Positions 1-12,508 of a stretch of 64,000 bases of DNA are shown in pieces (position 1 is the first letter of the stretch; each line of letters opens with the position of its first letter). The notes below the pieces were generated by a model that worked only from the letters and a program-made list of their open reading frames with translations, searched no databases and had not been told where the DNA came from. The position numbers and the translations under genes are program-made. This DNA is from Rhizophagus clarus. Its lineage: Eukaryota > Glomeromycota > Glomeromycetes > Glomerales > Glomeraceae. The DNA is taken from contig BLAL01000060.1 in NCBI GenBank assembly GCA_015698045.1, positions 622,501 through 686,500 on the forward strand. The letters run 5' to 3'.

Positions 1-2500
1 TCTTTTGGTTTAATTATATCAAATATAGTATTAATTATTAATAATTATTTATTTTTATTTATTTATTTAATTAGAAATAAAAGCAAAAAGGCACAGTAAT
101 AATAACTGAAGGCTTTATAACAATATTTTCGGGTAGTCTTTATTATCCAAAAGACTAATCCATGTGATTAACTTTTTGTTAAGAAACTATCTCTGATGGT
201 AATCCTCGATAGTAAATTACACATTTAATTAATATAAAACTTGAATTTTCTTGTTTGTTTACAGATTATTTGTGATCAGAAAGAATTATTAATTGAATTT
301 CACGTAAAAGATTTATCATGATTAATTACCACGATCATCAAGTTTTTTTTGTGAAATTAAATAGAAATCCTTATCACGTAGAAATCAGTATGATATTTCA
401 AGATCAAACAAAATATTATTATAGAAAATCTATAAAATAAATGAATACACGAAATGAAAAATAATTGATAATATATTGTTATTATAATCGTTGTAATCGT
501 TGTAATCGTTGTAATCGTTGTAATCGTTGTAAATGTGTAAAAATGTGTAAACCGTGTAAAACGTGTAAAAACGGGTAAAAACATATAAAAATATAAAAAA
601 AAAATAAGTAAATACGATGAAATTCATTAACAAATACGTTTGAAATGGAAAAAAAAATATACATCATAAAGTGCGATGAAGTGGTAAAAAAAATATACAC
701 TTTAAGATGATAAGGAGGAAAAATCCAATCTATTATTTCCACAGTTTATATATACTATTACTCCTCACTGGATAGATATTATAAGATGTATGCTGCCTGT
801 TTAAAGACGATTAGATGACTGCACAGCTCGCCGAATTCTAGTCCATGGAATAAAGGGAGCAATTGTAATCTCTTCAATCTTTCCATGTTGATGGATTGCC
901 TTCAAGATCAATAAGATCCGGTGATGTCCTGGAGACCATCTTGTTGTGTTGTGCTCTCCTTCATGATTCGTTCATATTGTGATTCACGAGTTTCAAGTAT
1001 TAATTCGCAAGTTTCCCAGTTTTAAAATCTAGACATCATCGTGACTCGCGAGTTGCCAATTTTGAACATCTTTCGTTAAACTGATCGCTTGTCACGAGAA
1101 TAACCCATATAAAATTTTAAATTATACAAAATCCTTTGCACTGATGTCATGGATATTGCCCCTCTAATGAATTAACTGTTTCATTATTAAATATATCAGT
1201 TTGATTCATAAAGAATTTGCGTTACTTGACTAATCTGAGATTAGTGAAACAGTTTAATTTCACCAACATCTTGTTCTTGCGTGTTTTTAAACGCGATAAC
1301 TGTTATAGACTAAGTATAGAGTAATAAATTTTAAGTGATATTCACGCATAAGCGATAATTGGTGTATACTGAGCATAGAGGTTTTATGCATTTAAAAAAT
1401 TAATTCACATTTGAAAAAGAAAAAAGAAAATCTTTATCTGTCGCGAAATCGTTGGAATTTAAATGCGTAGAATATGGCTGTATCAGGCTGTAACGTGGTT
1501 GGCAATTCCATTATTTGCCATATCTGATATGCTTTTATCCCTGGTTTCTTTAATATTTCTACATTTGGTAATTTTGGTCATGATCGATGACATTTTTGCC
1601 GAGTCTATCATGCTTGGCATACTGTAACGAGTTATTGATCTCGTTTTATAATCAACGCCTGACAAGCCGCAATTTGTGCGTTGATATAGAATTTGTGATA
1701 CGGTGATATACGAACAAAGAATTATACAGATTTCATCTAGAAATAAAATTACATCTAAAAATTCTAATTAAAGAAATTGAACACGTCATTAATTTCTTTC
1801 TCGATTCTCGAATACTATATTTATTGATTTGTTTCATAATTACAAGGACTTTTACTAGCATTTATTCATTTTATGATTCGATTGATATATGAACATGCAA
1901 TGTGCGATCAGATCAGACAAACATAGCGTAACATAACATATATAACTTAGAAATAACAAAAGTAGGATTCTCTGCTGTAGATGGATCGTGCAAGATAATA
2001 TTACATATACGCATACGGTGACTACCGTATTCAGCAATTAAAATAAAAAAATAAAATTTTTACACTATTGGTTACATCTAGTAACATATTTATAGACAGC
2101 AGAAACCAAGAATTCTTAATTCAGCCCATATAATCAATTTAAAAATCAATTTTTACAAAATGGAAAAATTAAAAAGAATTGATCATTTGTTATTAAAAAA
2201 AAAAAAAATGTTATTTAAATCCTACTTTTCGACGTGTTTGGTCATCATTGTTTTTTTTCTATAATAAAATTAAATTAATTTTTGGCAAATTTTGACAAAT
2301 TTATCAAAGTTACAGCCAGTTCTCTCATATCAGATATATTGGCAAAATAGGTGCATTTACATCAATTATGGATTGAGGTGGATCATCAGGTAAAATGTTT
2401 AAATTTAATTTTTTGTCGTTAACTTCAAAATAAGAAAATAATAACACTTGCAGACTTTGTGTTTTCAAGTGATGAGAAAAAAATCTCGCATTTTATTGTA
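1..2500. other. AT-rich intergenic DNA with a short 9-bp microsatellite
   Basis: No gene that I can support. Open frames here are short and low in complexity. From about 480 to 535 a 9-bp unit (cgttgtaat) is repeated about five times and passes into a looser gtgtaaaa-type repeat up to about 580; the Phe/Thr/Ile-rich frames on the minus strand are by-products of this. The stretch 740-1100 has a more balanced base composition and could be old coding DNA, but I recognise nothing in it. Confidence 0.5.
483..533. repeat. 9-bp tandem microsatellite (cgttgtaat)n
   Basis: About five to six perfect copies of a 9-bp unit, followed by degenerate 8-10-bp units rich in gtgtaaa. Seen directly in the sequence. 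Confidence 0.9.
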
Positions 2501-4596
2501 ATGTTCGTTTCTCGACGAAAAGATGTGTATTTCAGATGGATTCATAAGATCGGGCCTAATTCATGAAAAAGATTTATACGGAGATTTAATCTTGGAAAAA
2601 GTTTTGGGTTTATTCCGTTCGTTGCACTGGAAATTTTTTAATGGATATGAAAAAACGCAAGCACGATGGTTCCATGACAGATCACATGACAGACAATCCT
2701 CAAGTCCTCGTTGCACAACATGTGCCCTTTTTTTTTAGCATTAATAAAAAGAAAAGTTCTCGTATATATGTATTTAATTGGAGAGATTACGGTGGGAATA
2801 CATGCGCCCGGAAAGAAATTGGCTATAAAGAAACAATAGTGGTATATATACATATATATATATTTCTAACATTAAAGAAAGACTAACTTAAAATTAAAAT
2901 TTTATATTTCAAAATCGGTTTATCAGGAATACGCATCGCCTTTGAAAATTCATGGCTAAATGTTGGTTGAATTATGTTACTAAATGTACTTATAAGATCA
3001 AAAGTAATTTATTATTATTATTTACTGTATATTATTAATGATTTAAAGTTATATATATACGTATAAATAATATTATCTTTATATTGATTTATTGATTAGA
3101 AATTGAGACAAAAAAATCCGATCTGAGTTAAAGAAAAAACTTATACTTTTTGGTGTTGAAGATATTTGTTTATGAGATGAGATTGAGATTATTGATTTTA
3201 ATCAATACTTTCTAGTCTTACCGTTCCTACATATCATGTAAGTAAAAAAATTTGTATACCGGGTGATTTTGTTTTTTTTTTAAAAAAAAAAACTCGAATG
3301 TGCTAATAAACCAATTTTAAATTCGGAATGTCAGAAATCATTATAGAGTTCTGACACAAATACGCGGATATTTTGGATTTTATTGCCACTCCGACACTAT
3401 TTTTTTCCGAAGATTTGTAATAAGAATCTACATTATTTCATGATAATTGTGATCGATGATGGTAATAATTTTTCTATTCTTTACTTACAGGTTACAATTT
3501 ACGAAATGAATATTTTTTAATATTACTTTATCAAAATCATTTTCTATTAGAGTACCAAATATCTTCTATATCTATATCCAAAAGCAAAGCATTTTTTCCT
3601 AATCCGTCCATGTTCCTGGTTTTGAATTCATGGCTTCAATGGTTTAGTCTAGGTTTGGCGAAATAAGATCTTAAAAAGGTAATTTGGAAGTGTTTTTGGA
3701 ATATTTATTTCAGCATTCTTTGATATATAAATTATTAAATAACCAAAATTACTTTTTTTTATTTGATATTTTGCATGTACCGATTAAATGTACCTGCATT
3801 GGGAAATTTTGTCAAACGAAGACAATCTAGAGTATCAGGTTTTGTTGACAACTTTCAAAGTACATATGTTGAAAGGGTGTCATGTGAGATACTTTTGAAT
3901 TATTAATACGCATCTTTAACAAATTCATGTATTAGTCACTAATACATAATTTATTAATTTGATTCACTATATATTTTCTATGATACCTAAAGTCTACTTT
4001 TGATTCAAGAATTGAAGAAGTTGTTGTTGTTCCTTAGATGTAGGATTCGATCATTTCTCTGTATTTAAGGACTACCATGATGTATACTGATATGAAAAGG
4101 CTTAATGATGGAACGTTTAGATTCTAAGATAACTATATATATTTAATACTGGTTAGTATGTGAAGAAGACTCTACATGGACAATGAAATAGAAATTATAC
4201 TAATAGAATTAATTCTTATACTTAACTATATTATATTTGGGAATTTGGTAAATACAATATGGACTAGACGCAACAGCACTAGCTGCTGCATTTGGTTATT
4301 CCATAATGACACTGATTTTCTTTCATAATGAGTAACTATCCAAGAGTCTAGAACAATACATTTGAGACATCTGTCAACTTATCAAACTTGCATGCAAAGA
4401 CTAATAGTGCTTTCATAAATGCTCAAGCTGGCATCAAAGAGATGGTACCACAAACAAATTGCAATAACACGAAAGATGCACGACAGAGAATCATATATTA
4501 AAATTATGTAATAAGTAGTGAAGTTATATAAAAGTTGACAATAATCTTGATGAAGATATTGTTATAGAGTAAAAATAAATATGGGGAAGTTCTTAG
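2501..4596. other. Intergenic DNA without a supported gene
   Basis: AT-rich DNA. A 71-residue frame at 2523-2738 (+) has mixed composition but no recognisable motif and no supporting splice context, so I do not call it a gene. A T10/A11 inverted run lies at about 3268-3290. From about 4360 the composition shifts toward coding DNA and leads into the relic at 4597. Confidence 0.4.
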
Positions 4597-4995
4597 AAAG
4601 GGAAATACAAAATCAATGCGCAACGAACTTACTATGCGCAACAATTAGATCTGCTAAATCAGCACACAAACAAGATATATCTACCACCAACGCCATATTG
4701 TACGTCATATTATGCTCCATCACAACAATTTCTGCCTCGTCCACCACGACCGTATCATCCTTCTCCATCACGATCGCATCATTATCCTCCATCACGGCCG
4801 CATTATCGTCAAAAATATGAACAATCAGAATTGAACGGGCGACCGCATCATCCTTCATCACGACCGCATTATCCTCCTCCGTCACAACTGCGACCACAAT
4901 ACTATTATCTATTTGACGTATACCAATTCTGTTTTATTAGATTTGATGGAGGTAATTGTGTAGCACTTGCTGCAACAATGTTCTTGTGGTTTTAA
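4597..4995 (+). pseudogene. Tyr/Pro/His/Arg-rich coding relic
   Basis: The plus frame starting after a stop at 4594 stays open to a TAA at 4993-4995 and has no ATG at its start, so it would be an internal or last exon, or a decayed gene. It encodes about 130 residues. A stretch at about 4690-4900 repeats short Pro-Ser-Arg-Pro-His-Tyr blocks; the DNA repeats are ccatcacgaccgcat-like. The C-terminal tail is not repetitive and contains a Phe-Asp-Gly-Gly-Asn-Cys stretch. The family is not recognised. The opposite strand gives a Val/Asp-rich frame over the same repeats, which I take as a shadow. It could be a repeat-rich exon of a secreted or nuclear protein, or chance. Confidence 0.35.
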
Positions 4996-7092
4996 ATAAA
5001 TTTTTGTGGTGTTTTCATTTTGGATAATAATTTTGGCTGTATTTTTCAATCCAATAAATTAATCAATTTATACGAACTCTTCATCATATTTATTTATTTT
5101 ATTTATTTATTCATTCATTCCTTTAAAATTCTTATAGCAAAGAGAAAATGAACTAACTGATCACCCTAATTGTTTTTTTCATTGTATAGATTCATACTTA
5201 ATTCGCGGGACGTACAGTTTTCATTCATCAAAAGCAAAACTATAGTGGACGGAAGAATTAAGTGATAGTTACGTGATTTACTATCACTAAATCGTTCTTA
5301 GTTCTCAAGGTGCTATCAAAGTTAGTACATCATCGCGATTTTTATGAATTTCTATCGCTGACCTTTTCATTCCATGTGATCCTTGACTGACTTGGCCGAA
5401 GCGCTCTTAACATTATGCCAGAGATACAAACATTCCCTTAAATGACAGCGCTTCTGAAATCAAATCTCGTAAGAAATCTGTTGCGAACTCAAATTACTCA
5501 ATGGAAGTAACGGTTCTCCTGCTGGATAATTAATTCTTTGAAAGAAAATGCATCTTTGGAAGTTATCGCTCCCATGCTTATAATGCCCTCCGAATAAATG
5601 TATATTAATTTCGAAGAATGGATAGAACTGGTAATGAAGGATGTAAATCATCATCATTATTATTAATTTTTTTATTTGCATAGATTATGCGTAATATCAA
5701 TTCATAAAATTTACATTTAATTGAATTTTTAATCAATAAATTTATCAGTCACTCAAGTTAAAATCTATTAAATAAATGTGATCGTTGTGGCACCATTCTA
5801 ATGTAGAGTAATAATACAGTATAGCTGGTATACTGTATAGATTCATCAACTATACTATGCAAAAGAAAATTTTTATTATACATTTGCAAATCCATATAAT
5901 ATTGCTGATTCCATTAAAATAGTTGTCTCTTGCTCTTCTTTACACAATTATTAAGGATTAACTTGTAGATTTCTTCCCCTAACCGATTTCTTCAATAAAT
6001 TCTTTTTTAATCTAGCTTTCATTGTCATTTTTCTTGTATTGATGATAATTATACTTATGAAGGGATACAAGACCACTGATCAGATTATCAGATTAGCACG
6101 TGTATTAGCACTGTATTAGTGAAATAACAGGAACAGTACAGGAACGAACGTTTAAAAGATTTATGTTCTCTTTTCTCTTCTTTTTAAGTAATGGCTGAAG
6201 GCCTTTGTCAGAATCTATGTTAGAGTAATCTGTCATTCAAGTGTATTCAGTAAAATAGATTATTTTCTTAATACCTATGTTTTACAACAATAACATTTTC
6301 TTATGTTTAAAAAAACCTTTTTTTGTTTAAACACTTTAAAGCTATAATCGATTAACTTCAAAATAAATAAATTTCAGAGGGTTTTACCAAAAATCCGTAG
6401 ACTTTATGCAACCTTAAATCAATTTTACTAATAACTAAAGAAACTCTGACTTTATAGTTCTGGTTAGAATATTTGTGCCTACATATCATGATTAATGTTT
6501 TACATTATAATGTGCTTAAATCACAACACATTGTTAGATCCTTGTGGTCGCGTGTTTATGTCTTTAAAATTCTTATATACTTTAAATTTTATTACATTAT
6601 ATGTTTAAATCTTATCTTTTTAAATTATATTGTTGATATTCTATAACGGGATTGAGGAGTATTTGCTTATTATTATGGAGTTATTAAAAGATTGGACTAG
6701 TGTTGATGATTTTCCAGATAATAAAAGAGCCAGAATTTATAACTTAATAAATGTCAAATGTAACACATAAGTATATCAGCTGGTAAAGGTAATTAATTCA
6801 TCTTATTATTGTAAGTTAAAATTGTATTGAGAAAGCGAGTTGAATTTCAAATTAATTATTATTATTTAATTATGATTTTTATTAGGTGGTACGCACTTGC
6901 ACGTCGTAATTCTTATTGCGAACGTAATAACAGATTCTTTTGTGAAGATATCAGAAGCTTTGGTTATTAAAAATTAATTGAAAAGGAATAATAATTTTAT
7001 TAAAAGAGATTATCCATTTCTGGTAAATTATTAAATGTTATATGTTGATTACAATTTACAGACATTAAAAAAAATTTTTTTTTAAGGCGCGG
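4996..7092. other. Intergenic DNA leading into the kinase-exon array
   Basis: Mostly featureless AT-rich DNA. A plus-strand segment at about 6886-6969 reads as a short open stretch with Trp-Tyr-Ala-Leu-Ala-Arg-Arg and several Cys and Phe residues, preceded by an acceptor-like ttattag. It may be a relic exon of the gene from which the downstream array derives, but I do not recognise it. Poly-A/poly-T inverted runs occur near 7069. Confidence 0.35.
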
Positions 7093-10000
7093 CCAGATCA
7101 CGGCTATAAATTATACAGGTAAAATATTATAAATTAATTATGTTATATATTTTTTTTATATAAATCAACAATAAACATAACAAAATTCATATTAAGATCC
7201 GCGGCAACTCTACCCTGAAACAAATGCGTCCATGCAGCTCGTGACCCAATCGATCCTCGCGCCGAAGACGTATATGGGGTTGGAGTATTAGCATGGGAAA
7301 ACGAGCTATAAATTATACAGGTAAATATTATAGATTAATTATGTTATATATCTTTTTATATAAATTAACAATAAACATAATAAAATTCATATTAAGATCC
7401 GTGGCAACTCTAACCTGAAACAAATGCGACCATGCAGCCCGTAACCCAATCGATCCTTGTGCCGAAGACGTATATGGGGTTGGAGTATTAGCATGGGATC
7501 ACGGCTATAAATTATACAGGTAAAATATTATAGATTAATTATGTTATATATCTTTTTATATAAATTAACGATAAACATAATAAAATTCATATTAAGATCC
7601 GTGGCAACTCTACCCTGAAACAAATGCGACCATGCAGCCCGTAACCCAATCGATTCTTGTGCCGAAGACGTATATGGGGTTGGAGTATTAGCATGGGATC
7701 ACGACTATAAATTATACAGGTAAAATATTATAGATTAATTATTTTATATATCTTTTTATATAAATTAACAATAAACATAACAAAATTCATATTAAGAACC
7801 GTGGCAACTCTACCCCGAAACAAATGCGACCATGCAGCCCGTAACTCAATCGATCTTTGTGCCGAAGACGTATATGTGGTTGGATTATTAGCATGGGATC
7901 ACGGCTATAAATTATACAGGTAAATATTATAGATTAATTATGTTATATATCTTTTTATATTAAACATAATAAAATTCATATTAAGATCCGTGGCAACTCT
8001 ACCCGAAACAAATGCGACCATGCAGCCCGTAACCCAATCGATCCTTGTGCCGAAGACGTATATGTGGTTGGAGTATTAGCATGGGATCACGAGCTATAAA
8101 TTATACAGGTAAATATTATAGATTAATTATGTTATATATCTTTTTATATAAATTAACAATAAACATAATAAAATTCATATTAAGATCCGTGGCAACTCTA
8201 ACCTGAAACAAATGCGACCATGCAGCCCGTAACCCAATCGATCCTTGTGCCGAAGACGTATATGGGGTTGAAGTATTAGCATGGGATCACGGCTATAAAT
8301 TATACAGGTAAAATATTATAGATTAATTATGTTATATATCTTTTTATATAAATTAACAATAAACATAATAAAATTCATATTAAGATCCGTGGCAACTCTA
8401 CCCTGAAACAAATGCGACCATGCAGCCCGTAACCCAATCGATTCTTGTGCCGAAGACGTATATGGGGTTGAAGTATTAGCATGGGATCACGGCTATAAAT
8501 TACACAGGTAAAATATTATAGATTAATTATTTTATATATCTTTTTATATAAATTAACAATAAACATAATAAAATTCATATTAAGATCCGTGGCAACTCTA
8601 CCCTGAAACAAATGCGACCATGCAGCCCGTAACTCAATCGATCCTTGTGCCGAAGACGTATATGGGGTTGAAGTATTAGCATGGGATCACGGCTATAAAT
8701 TATACAGGTAAAATATTATAGATTAATTATGTTATATATCTTTTTATATAAATTAACAATAAACATAATAAAATTCATATTAAGATCCGTGGCAACTCTA
8801 CCCTGAAACAAATGCGACCATGCAGCCCGTAACCCAATCGATCCTTGTGCCGAAGACGTATATGGGGTTGAAGTATTAGCATGGGATCACGACTATAAAT
8901 TATACAGGTAAAATATTATAGATTAATTATTTTATATATCTTTTTATATAAATTAACAATAAACATAACAAAATTCATATTAAGAACCGTGGCAACTCTA
9001 CCCCGAAACAAATGCGACCATGCAGCCCGTAACTCAATCGATCTTTGTGCCGAAGACGTATATGTGGTTGGATTATTAGCATGGGATCACGGCTATAAAT
9101 TATACAGGTAAATATTATAGATTAATTATGTTATATATCTTTTTATATTAAACATAATAAAATTCATATTAAGAACCGTGGCAACTCTACCCGAAACAAA
9201 TGCGACCATGCAGCCCGTAACCCAATCGATCCTTGTGCCGAAGACGTATATGGGGTTGGAGTATTAGCATGGGATCACGAGCTATAAATTATACAGGTAA
9301 ATATTATAGATTAATTATGTTATATATCTTTTTATATAAATTAACAATAAACATAATAAAATTCATATTAAGATCCGTGGCAACTCTAACCTGAAACAAA
9401 TGCGACCATGCAGCCCGTAACCCAATCGATCCTTGTGCCGAAGACGTATATGGGGTTGGAGTATTAGCATGGGATCACGGCTATAAATTATACAGGTAAA
9501 ATATTATAGATTAATTATGTTATATATCTTTTTATATAAATTAACAATAAACATAATAAAATTCATATTAAGATCCGTGGAAACTCTACCCTGAAACAAA
9601 TGCGACCATGCAGCCCGTAACCCAATCGATCCTTGTGCCGAAGACGTATATGGGGTTGGAGTATTAGCATGGGATCACGAGCTATAAATTATACAGGTAA
9701 AATATTATAGATTAATTATGTTATATATCTTTTTATATAAATTAACAATAAACATAATAAAATTCATATTAAGATCCGTGGCAACTCTACCCTGAAACAA
9801 ATGCGACCATGCAGCCCGTAACCCAATCGATCCTTGTGCCGAAGACGTATATGGGGTTGGAGTATTAGCATGGGATCACGGCTATAAATTATACAGGTAA
9901 AATATTATAGATTAATTATGTTATATATCTTTTTATATAAATTAACAATAAACATAACAAAATTCATATTAAGATCCGTGGCAACTCTACCCGAAACAAA

Positions 10001-10273
10001 TGCGACCATGCAGCCCGTAACTCAATCGATTCTTGTGCCGAAGACGTATATGTGGTTGTAGTATTAGCATGGGATCACGGCTATAAATTATACAGGTAAA
10101 ATATTATAGATTCATTATGTTATATATCTTTTTATATAAATTTACAATAAAACATAACAAAATTCATATTAAGATCCGCGGCAACTCTACCCTGAAACAA
10201 ATGCGACCATGCAGCTCGTAACCCAATCGATCCTTGCGCCGAAGACGTATATGGGGTTGGAGTATTAACATGG
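7093..10273 (+). repeat. Tandem array of about 16 kinase-like exon + intron units (about 200 bp each)
   Basis: Each unit begins near a gatcac-gctataaattatacag block, at about 7093, 7297, 7497, 7697, 7896 and so on to about 10073. A typical unit is a 123-nt exon-like block plus a 77-nt intron-like block that starts gtaaaatatt and ends attcatattaag. In one frame the exon reads A-E-D-V-Y-G-V-G-V-L-A-W, which matches protein-kinase subdomain IX (D-x-Y-x-x-G-V-x-x-W). The last unit runs on into W-R-I-F-S-G-Q-T-P, as kinases do. The 123-nt block is phase-symmetric (41 codons). Most copies carry TGA after Leu-Pro; others have 1-nt length changes, so translation through the whole array is unlikely. 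Six-unit blocks starting at 7697 and 8885 are near-identical, giving a higher-order repeat of 1188 bp. Confidence 0.85.
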
Positions 10274-12287
10274 CGAATATTTTCGGGTCAAACACCTCCC
10301 CTACATTTATAGGAAGGATTATACCGTTTAGTCATTGATACATATATATTACATATCGGATCTATTACCTTGCCAATAGACATTAATACTATTATTAGAA
10401 TGCGCAAGAGAAACTGTTAAATCTTTTTTGGTGATTACATTTATTTTTTAAATAAAAATAATTGAGTACATAAATGATCTTTACACGAATATTCGTCTTG
10501 ATGAAGTGTGGTAAATTATCTGTAGATAGAGAGCACCTCATCCGATTTTAAAGTTCACCAGACTAATATAAATGCAACAAAATAAAATGTTTTGTCATAA
10601 ATTTAATATTTTTTATTTCATTGAGGCATTGAATAATTTTTGACTCAACGCGTGGATTTTTTTTTAGGTTATAAATATAAATATACATGAATTAGATAAA
10701 AAGGACATTTCACACCACGTTAGTCTCATTGGACGCGTGGCATTTTTTTAGATCATATTTTTATATGTGTATGACTAGAATTATTGTTAAGAACCATCCT
10801 CCTTCTACATTATCAGGTCAATTTGATTCTTTGTTTAACAGAAATCCTCAAAAAATCTGAGTTTGGATGGATTTATCGATTTTTTTAACCCATCCCTCTC
10901 CTACCCCTCCTAAAATAAGTAAAAAATCAATTGGCTTGATCTAAATGAAACCTTTCCTATTACGTTTAGATAATTCATCCTCCTAGGAAAATTATTTAGG
11001 ACAAACCCAACCAAAAGTAACCCTTCTCCACCATGTTTAGAAAGCTATTACACCAATTGCGTTTGGAAAAACATAAAAGAAACCATCCCGTAATTATTGT
11101 TACAAAATTACATCATAAAAAATCGTAAAAAAGAATTTTTCTTGCTTTCATAATATGATCTAGAGTAAATAACTCTCTTGTTGTTACGCTCTCATACAGG
11201 AACAATATTAAAATTTTGATTATAATGTATTATATTCTTTTATTAAGAAAATTTAAAGATTAAAATTATAATAATTTAAGAAGAAATTCACATCCCATCT
11301 TAATCTGCAACTTGACTCTTTGATGACGCATCGTAAAGTAAATCTAATCAAACTGAACAGGATTCTCCTTTCGGGATGCCTTATCCCTTTAATTTAACGC
11401 GTGGTATTTTTGAATACCGAAAAATTGTTAAAGAAGACCGCTCTCCCATTAGAAAATTATGAAAACTTTTGAGAATATCTCATGAAAACATGGAACATGG
11501 AAAACTAATCTTATATTCCAGCTCTCCATCCCCTATTTCTTTCGCAACATTATTACTCTTTTACTATCTTCTCATTTTAACGTTTCGGCGGACCGCTTAA
11601 CTCTCCTCTGCCCTTTCAAAATTGACTATTTTTTGGGTAATATTTAAACTTCTGAATGATTTTGAATATAATTTCCAAGAGTTTGAATTTTCTGAATTTT
11701 ACGGTTTAAGCTGTTCAGATATTCAGGTTGTTTGATCCTTTAATGTGAGCTGATAATAATATTATCTATCGTACATGCTTCACATTGAACCAATTAATCT
11801 ATCATTAAAGAAAGAATTTTAGTAATATTTGATATACCATTCTTCTACAAATAAATGCAATAGAAGAAATGCTTACCATTATCATCGGTTATTAGATTGA
11901 TTAATTAACGGGATGTCAAAATTTCATCACAACTATACGATTGGCCGCAGTCCTCAGAAGAAAAGCACCATTATTACTTTGAATTGTACAAACTGTGAGT
12001 AATTCCGATTAAAGTATAACCCTCAGACTAGAGTTATAACGCACTATATGAAGTCTTTTGGTTATCCGCTTGGACCTCTCGATATAAGTTTTTTGACTCC
12101 ATTGATTAAGACCTAGAACTAATATTGTAGCGACATGAGTCTTTGATCCTCCGTAGATTTTTGAAGTCCCTCCGTATTTACCTTGCTACACAGTTTTTCC
12201 TTCAGTTCTCGATATCATCGTTTACTTCTAAGGCTTGTTGAACATTGGAATTCATTTAGATGATTTTCAAAGAAATCAAAATATGTA
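10274..12287. other. Intergenic DNA after the kinase array
   Basis: The kinase frame continues about 50 bp past the last unit (to about 10312) and then meets a stop. The rest is AT-rich with no gene that I can support. Repeated acgcgtgg motifs occur near 10648, 10733 and 11397, without further structure. Confidence 0.4.
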
Positions 12288-12506
12288 CAGGCATCCAAAA
12301 AAGTCCTATATATGAAGCCAAGGAGGGTATATATGCCATATGAAGGGACGATAGTTTTATTAATCATTCTATTTACTAAAATTAAATAAAGTAGTTATAA
12401 AATATAATAATATTAGTAAAAATAAATAATATTTAATCCGTTAGTTTCAAAATTAAACAATTAATTAATTACCCGATATATAAGGGACTTTCCAAATATT
12501 TGATTG
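12288..12506. mobile_element. Possible Tc1/mariner-type MITE with TA target sites
   Basis: A 219-bp AT-rich segment with imperfect inverted ends. The left end reads caggcatccaaaaaagtcc. The reverse complement of the right end reads caatcaaatatttggaaag and continues tcccttatata. Both are preceded by TA (12286-12287 and 12507-12508). There is no coding capacity. The match is imperfect, so this is a tentative call. Confidence 0.4.
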
Positions 12507-12508
12507 TA

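Noticed and set aside
357-742. Three overlapping minus frames over the 9-bp microsatellite
   Set aside because: Open only because the repeat lacks stops in each frame; no conserved content.
4613-4897. Val/Asp/Met-rich minus frame of 94 residues
   Set aside because: It is the reverse reading of the Pro/His repeat; the plus frame has a more protein-like tail.
6880-10320. CRISPR-like or satellite-only reading of the 200-bp array
   Set aside because: The units are contiguous, without unique spacers, and contain kinase-coding sequence with splice-like borders.
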